Assembly: GCA_001430745.1 (NCBI GenBank)
Contig: KQ481946.1
Coordinates: forward strand, 1,213,055-1,224,654
Reading direction: 5' to 3'
Source: Auxenochlorella pyrenoidosa
Lineage: Eukaryota > Chlorophyta > Trebouxiophyceae > Chlorellales > Chlorellaceae
Length of the DNA: 11,600 nt
Of this stretch, positions 8,039-11,600 are shown piece after piece; position 1 is the stretch's first letter, and every line of letters begins with the position of its first letter. The notes beneath the pieces were generated by a model. It was not told where the DNA came from and ran no database searches. It saw only the letters and a program-made list of their open reading frames with translations. The translations under genes were made by a program, and so were the position numbers.

Positions 8039-9628
8039 ATGGCGGGGCCAAGCGAGAGCTCCACTTTGGACTGGGCCGCGCTGCTCAGAGGCAAATGCCT
8101 GAAGGCGGATCGCATAAGCGGTGAGCAATCAGTGTGCCGGAGATCTCGGAGCGCCCGCCACTCCCCCGTCCGGCCACTGCTTGCGCTCGCGCTAGGACGG
8201 GCTCGGCCGCCGCCCCGCAACATCCACCCTGCAAAAAAACCCGCGCCCCCTCAACAACCACCTGCTGCAACCACCCCCCCTCGCCGCTCTCCAGCAACCA
8301 TGGAGGCAGTGTCGCAGGCGTACAACCGCAGCTTGCTGCCGGGGGGGGGGCCGCTGGGACTACCGGCGCATGTCGCGGGAGCTGGCGGCGCCCGCCCTGG
8401 CCGAGCTGCTGCAGGGGTGCGACCCAGCTAAGGCGAGCACTGAGGACAAGGTGCAGGTGGGTGCAGGGCGAGGGGGGGGGTGGGGGGTGGGGGGGTGGGG
8501 GGGGCGGCCGAATTCCCAGGCAAGGCTGCCGCGTGGCCGCGGCGAAGGTGAGCTGTCGTCGAGGCGGCGTGGATCGACCGCGCCTGCAGCCGTCCTGCGC
8601 CGCTCGCAGCTCCTCCCAGCACGCCCTGCCCCTCCATGCGCCTGACCAGCCCTGCCTCCCCTGGACAGATGATTGTCAACCTGCTCGGTGCATACGAGCA
8701 CCTGGCGCCCGGGCTGTGCTACGGCGGCGTGCACAAGGCGATGCTTAAGCTGTACGACAGGCAAGGCGTGTGTACCATGTACTCAATGTTCACTGTTCTT
8801 CTTGCGAATGCTCCCATGTTAAAGAGCCGATGCCGCGCGGCAGCCTCCTGCAGTTTCCCAGCTGTGGCTGTGTATGCTTTGTGATTGGCTTGCCTCGTCA
8901 GGGGCAGATGGCTTGCAGTGCAGGTGGCTGGGCAGCCGGCCGGCTCCGTATCCCCCCACCACGTCCCCCATTTGCCTGCTGCCCCGCCTGCCCACATGCC
9001 TGATGGCCTGCTGCTGCACTTCCGCCCCCTCCTGCCCGCCTGCCCACATGCCCAATGCCCCGCTGCTGCACTTTCACCCCTTCCTGCCTGCCTGCTTGCA
9101 GCTGCTCCTGGGAGTGGGAGCTGCACGGCTTGAGCCTGCAGTGCCTGCGCCTGCTGGTTGAGTGCAGCGCCAGCACCCCCGCCGGTGAGCGCGTCTGTGC
9201 TGCAAGTTCTGTTGCCAAGTCTTTTCGAATCGCAATTTCTGTTGCGGGTAGACAGGCTGCAGGCACAAGGAAGGACGACTCCCCTGCACGGCCCCCGAGC
9301 TGCCGGCGCGTGCTGCCCCCCCCGCCCTGCCGCCTCTCGCGCCCGGGCAGCGCGCATGCCCCGCCTGCTGACATGGCGCTGTTGCTGGCCCCACCCCACC
9401 CCACCCCCCACACGCCCAGCGCCCAGCGCTGGCCCTCGTGCCTTGCATCCCGTCCCTTGATGCGCCTGCAGACCTGGGTCCTTCTGGGCCCGACTCTGTC
9501 TTGCATATCCTCTCCTGCGTGACGCGCCTGCAGGCCTGGACCCCTTTGACCCCGACACTGCTTCCGACATTGTGGAGACCTGGGTGGAGCACCTGGACTA
9601 TGTGAGGCCCCCCACCCCACACACACAA

Positions 9629-9664
<36 letters not shown>

Positions 9665-11588
9665 GCACACACCACCTCCCCCACCCCTGCAACCAGGCCA
9701 TGCGGGGCTGCCCAGCAGTGCATGTCGGCCCTCCGGGGCGCGCCACGCCGTGGCGGGCATGCCATCGGTGCTGCCCCCCAGGCAGCCCTGCCACTCCCCC
9801 CCCCCCCCCCCCCCAACCCGCACACAAACGCGACCCGCACGGGGGGGCCCCCTGCTGGTCGTGCTGCCGCCACACCCACCCACCCACCACCACCACCACC
9901 ACCACCACACCCACCCACCCACCCTCACCCACACATGCAGGCGCTGGAGGCGCCCATGGAGCCCAAGTATGCTGCGGGCGTGGACCACTGCCTCGAGGGG
10001 CTGTACAGCCTTGTCCGCTGCCTGGGGCACCCCGTGGCAGAGGCTGCCAAGGAGTGCTGCTGGGAGATGGAGCTTCCATGTGAGCCCCCCCCCCCCCCCC
10101 CCTTCCCCACGTGTTATGTGCTTCTGTGTGCACCGTAGCGCAATGATCGTTTGTCCCTCCCGCACGTGCGCGCGCGTGTGAACATGCGCTGGCCAGCTTT
10201 GGGGCGCTCCCATGCCGACCTCGCCCGCACCTGCCGCACCTCGCGCCGCTGTGGTGTGCCTCCTAACTATGCAGCTGCCTAGCCAACGCCCCCATCCCAC
10301 GCCCCCACCCCACCACGCAGTCGTGCTGCTGCAGTTTGCGCTGCTGCCTGCCAAGGACTTTGGTGCCGCCGAGGGCGGCGAGCGCACCGAGGGGCTGGAG
10401 CTATGGCTCACCAGCATGGGAAACATCCAGCGCACGCTCATCAGCCTCACGCAGGTGGGCCCCGCCCTTGGACCGGCCTTGTGTGGCTGTCGCGGCTGTG
10501 TGGCGTACCTCGCCTTGTGCCGCTACTCAAGAACCCCGCCGGTGCCGTTTGCGATTGCGGCGCCCGCACTCCACCAACCCGCCTGCTTGGGATGCCCCTG
10601 CCCGTGCTGCTGCTGCTGCTTCCCATCCGTGCGGGCGCTGCTTCTGCTGCGGCGACTGCCTGGCTCCAGCGCCCTCTCTTGTGCTGCGGGAGCTGCACGC
10701 AATGCCTTGTTCAGGGGGCCCTAGGGCTGCTGATGCACAGCACTGCCCCCTGACGCACAGCACTGACATGCCGCCGGCGCAGGTGCCGGGGCCGCCCACC
10801 AGCACGATGGAGAAGCAGGGCGAGGTACTGGAGATTGAGGAAGCCTTCCCTGCACTCAGGGCCCTGCTGGAGGTGCGAGGGGCGAGGGCTGAGGGGACAA
10901 GGGCTGCGGGGAACGAGGGCCCTGCTGGAGGTGCGAGGACGAGGGGGGAAGTGCTGCGCCGGCCGCTGGCCGATGCTGGGCAGGGCTGCGCAGCGGTGCA
11001 GCAGGGGATGTTTGTTCGGTGCTGGCCGGTTGTATCTCGGAGTGGCGGCAGCCTGGGGTGGCGGGCCCCTTCCCCAGCTGCTGGCACACCGCTGCCCGCC
11101 CCCCCCCCCCCCCCACCCCCCAACCCCCCACCCACCCACCCACCCACACCCACCCAGGGTGCGACGTCACGTTCACCACCAAATATGAGGAGCTGATGGG
11201 CGGCAGGGAGCAGGTGGGGGCTTGCGGGCCTGCTTGGGAGGCAGAGCGCAGGCGGCCGGGCCTACCCTGGGGGCTGGGTGCCCGACCGCGGTGATCCCAC
11301 GCCCTCAAGGGATTTCCACCCCCTCACACCTACCCCGCGCCTTCAAGGGACGCCGCACCAGCTACAGCGGCGCTGTCTCAATGCCCCACCCCACCGCACA
11401 CCCATACACCCACAACCCCCTGTGCTGTGTGCACAGGCTCCATGTGGGTGCACCACGAAACCCTTTTGGAGTGGAAGCAGGCGGGGTGGGAGCCGGTACT
11501 GCAGCGCATCAAGGAGGACCGGCAGTACCGCGGGCCGTACCGCGACTTCTTCCGCCGCATGTCGGCCGCGCTGCTAGAGGAGCTGCCG
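8039..11588 (+). CDS. Large multi-exon gene, unrecognised probably helical protein, 3'-partial
   Basis: Exons: 8039-8120, 8295-8456, 8669-8760, 9102-9184, 9534-9601, 9941-10079, 10321-10454, 10783-10872 (or 10930), 11158-11213 and 11437-11588, then donor GTGAGC at 11589; the gene continues beyond the window. Phases agree at every junction up to 10783. About 350 residues are visible. They are mostly amphipathic helix-like segments: STLDWAALLRGKCLKADRI, WDYRRMSRELAAPALAELLQ, MIVNLLGAYEHLAPGLCYGG, SDIVETWVEHLDY, LEGLYSLVRCLGHPVAEAA, LWLTSMGNIQRTLISLTQ, then WKQAGWEPVLQRIKEDRQY. Helical pairs of this kind suggest a HEAT/ARM-like or similar scaffold, but I do not recognise the family. Frame problems are the 10-G run at 8341-8350 (nine G would keep frame) and the phases around 10872/11158 and 11213/11437. 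The ATG at 8039 is the first in frame after a strong acceptor at 8010. Confidence 0.6.
8341..8350 (+). other. Ten-G homopolymer that breaks the reading frame of an exon
   Basis: Upstream of the run the exon reads AVSQAYNRSLLPGGG. Downstream the plausible frame, RWDYRRMSRELAAPALAELL, is shifted by one base. Nine G would join the two. A sequencing or assembly indel in the homopolymer is the simplest cause; slippage or a true mutation is possible. Confidence 0.6.
8457..8511 (+). repeat. Donor-proximal G-run tract
   Basis: The donor GTGGGT at 8457 is followed within 15 nt by G8, G6, G7 and G8 runs separated by single T. It is sense-strand and G4-capable, like the AKR introns and the first intron of the window. 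Confidence 0.7.
8761..9101 (+). other. Possible third GC-AG intron
   Basis: The exon ends …LKLYDAG at 8760 in phase 2, followed by GCAAGG, close to the GC-donor consensus. The acceptor CTTGCAG ends at 9101 and leaves one base to complete the codon. A GT donor at 8770 (GTGTAC) is also phase 2, so this case is weaker than the two in the AKR gene. Confidence 0.4.
8985..9088 (+). repeat. Imperfect tandem duplication, period 52 bp
   Basis: CGCCTGCCCACATGCC recurs exactly at 8985-9000 and 9037-9052. The rest of each unit (…GCTGCTGCACTT…CCCC…TCCTGC) is also similar. It lies in the intron 8761-9101, just before the acceptor. Confidence 0.7.
9461..9581 (+). repeat. Degenerate duplication of an acceptor and exon start
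   Basis: GCGCCTGCAG followed by CCTGG, CCCGAC and CTG blocks occurs at 9462-9510 and again at 9524-9572, 62 bp apart. The second copy is the real acceptor and exon (9534 onward). The first lies inside the preceding intron 9185-9533. By my count 20 of the first 30 bases after the CAG match. Confidence 0.6.
9614..9670 (+). repeat. (CA)n microsatellite in an intron
   Basis: An uninterrupted (CA)15 or so lies at 9632-9662, flanked by imperfect CA. It starts about 12 nt after the donor at 9602 (intron 9602-9940). Confidence 0.9.
9796..9930 (+). repeat. C-run, (ACC)n and (CCCA)n tracts in the same intron
   Basis: A 19-base C homopolymer lies at 9796-9814, and a (CAC)n/(ACC)n run at about 9885-9909 is flanked by ACCC repeats to 9930. 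The tract leads into the acceptor ACATGCAG at 9940, so it may extend the polypyrimidine region. Confidence 0.85.
10085..10102 (+). repeat. C18 homopolymer directly after a splice donor
   Basis: The donor at 10080 reads GTGAG and is followed at once by eighteen C, opening the intron 10080-10320. A run this long is prone to indels in sequencing. Confidence 0.85.
10858..10938 (+). repeat. Duplicated exon end with splice donor, period 58 bp
   Basis: AGGGCCCTGCTGGAGGTGCG occurs at 10858-10877 and again at 10916-10935, followed by AGG in both. Each copy carries the same donor GTGCGA, at 10873 and 10931. The first is phase 0 and the second phase 1 in the exon's reading frame. Confidence 0.8.
11099..11157 (+). 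repeat. C16 run and (CCCA)n tract leading to an acceptor
   Basis: C16 at 11099-11114, more C-runs, then CCCA repeats end in CCACCCAG at 11157. This forms a long pyrimidine-rich 3' intron end before the exon at 11158. Confidence 0.8.
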
Positions 11589-11600
11589 GTGAGCCCCCCC

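Noticed and set aside
9841..9940. His/Pro-rich peptide from the (ACC)n tract as a coding repeat
   Set aside because: The flanking exons 9534-9601 and 9941-10079 join cleanly in phase 0 with good splice sites, so the tract is intronic.
9074..10450. Longest minus-strand open frame (458 codons), Gly/Val/Cys-rich
   Set aside because: It reads through the reverse complement of (CA)n, (ACC)n and C-runs and of the exons of the + strand gene. Its composition is repeat-derived.

Overview
This is eukaryotic nuclear DNA, most likely from a green alga; a Chlorella-like trebouxiophyte is my best guess. The evidence is high GC, dense short GT-AG introns (58 to about 380 nt) with phase-compatible exons, (GT)n, (GGT)n and C-run intron tracts, and a TGTAA polyadenylation signal. 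All recognisable coding sequence is on the + strand. There is no operon, CRISPR array, transposon, rRNA or tRNA.

Layout. (1) 206-2119: the 3' part of a gene that begins before the window. It encodes a low-complexity protein with two textbook ubiquitin-interacting motifs (UIMs). (2) 2503-3517: a four-exon unrecognised coding module, followed 78 nt after its stop by TGTAA. It may be the last part of gene 1, because gene 1's apparent stop lies inside a GTGAGG splice-donor sequence. (3) 3518-4221: intergenic, with poly(A) signals, a G-box and an ACGT/CRE-like element. (4) 4222-7536: a complete ten-exon aldo/keto reductase (AKR) of the plant auxin-induced/perakine-reductase-like type, the only gene whose family I recognise with confidence. 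Two of its nine introns read best as GC-AG introns. Two of the four catalytic tetrad positions look substituted, and one exon junction carries a one-base frame problem next to tandem donors. (5) 7537-8038: intergenic, with a probable 5'UTR intron. (6) 8039 to the window end: a large multi-exon gene for an unrecognised, probably helical protein, running off the 3' end, with introns full of G- or C-runs and internal duplications.

The genes show no obvious shared pathway. The unusual content is in gene architecture: GC-AG introns, a strong hairpin inside one of them, homopolymer tracts next to splice donors, a degenerate second copy of an exon start inside an intron, and a duplicated donor that changes phase. 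I did not find a convincing new multi-gene system. Exon models come from frame, splice-site and family reasoning only and need RNA evidence.
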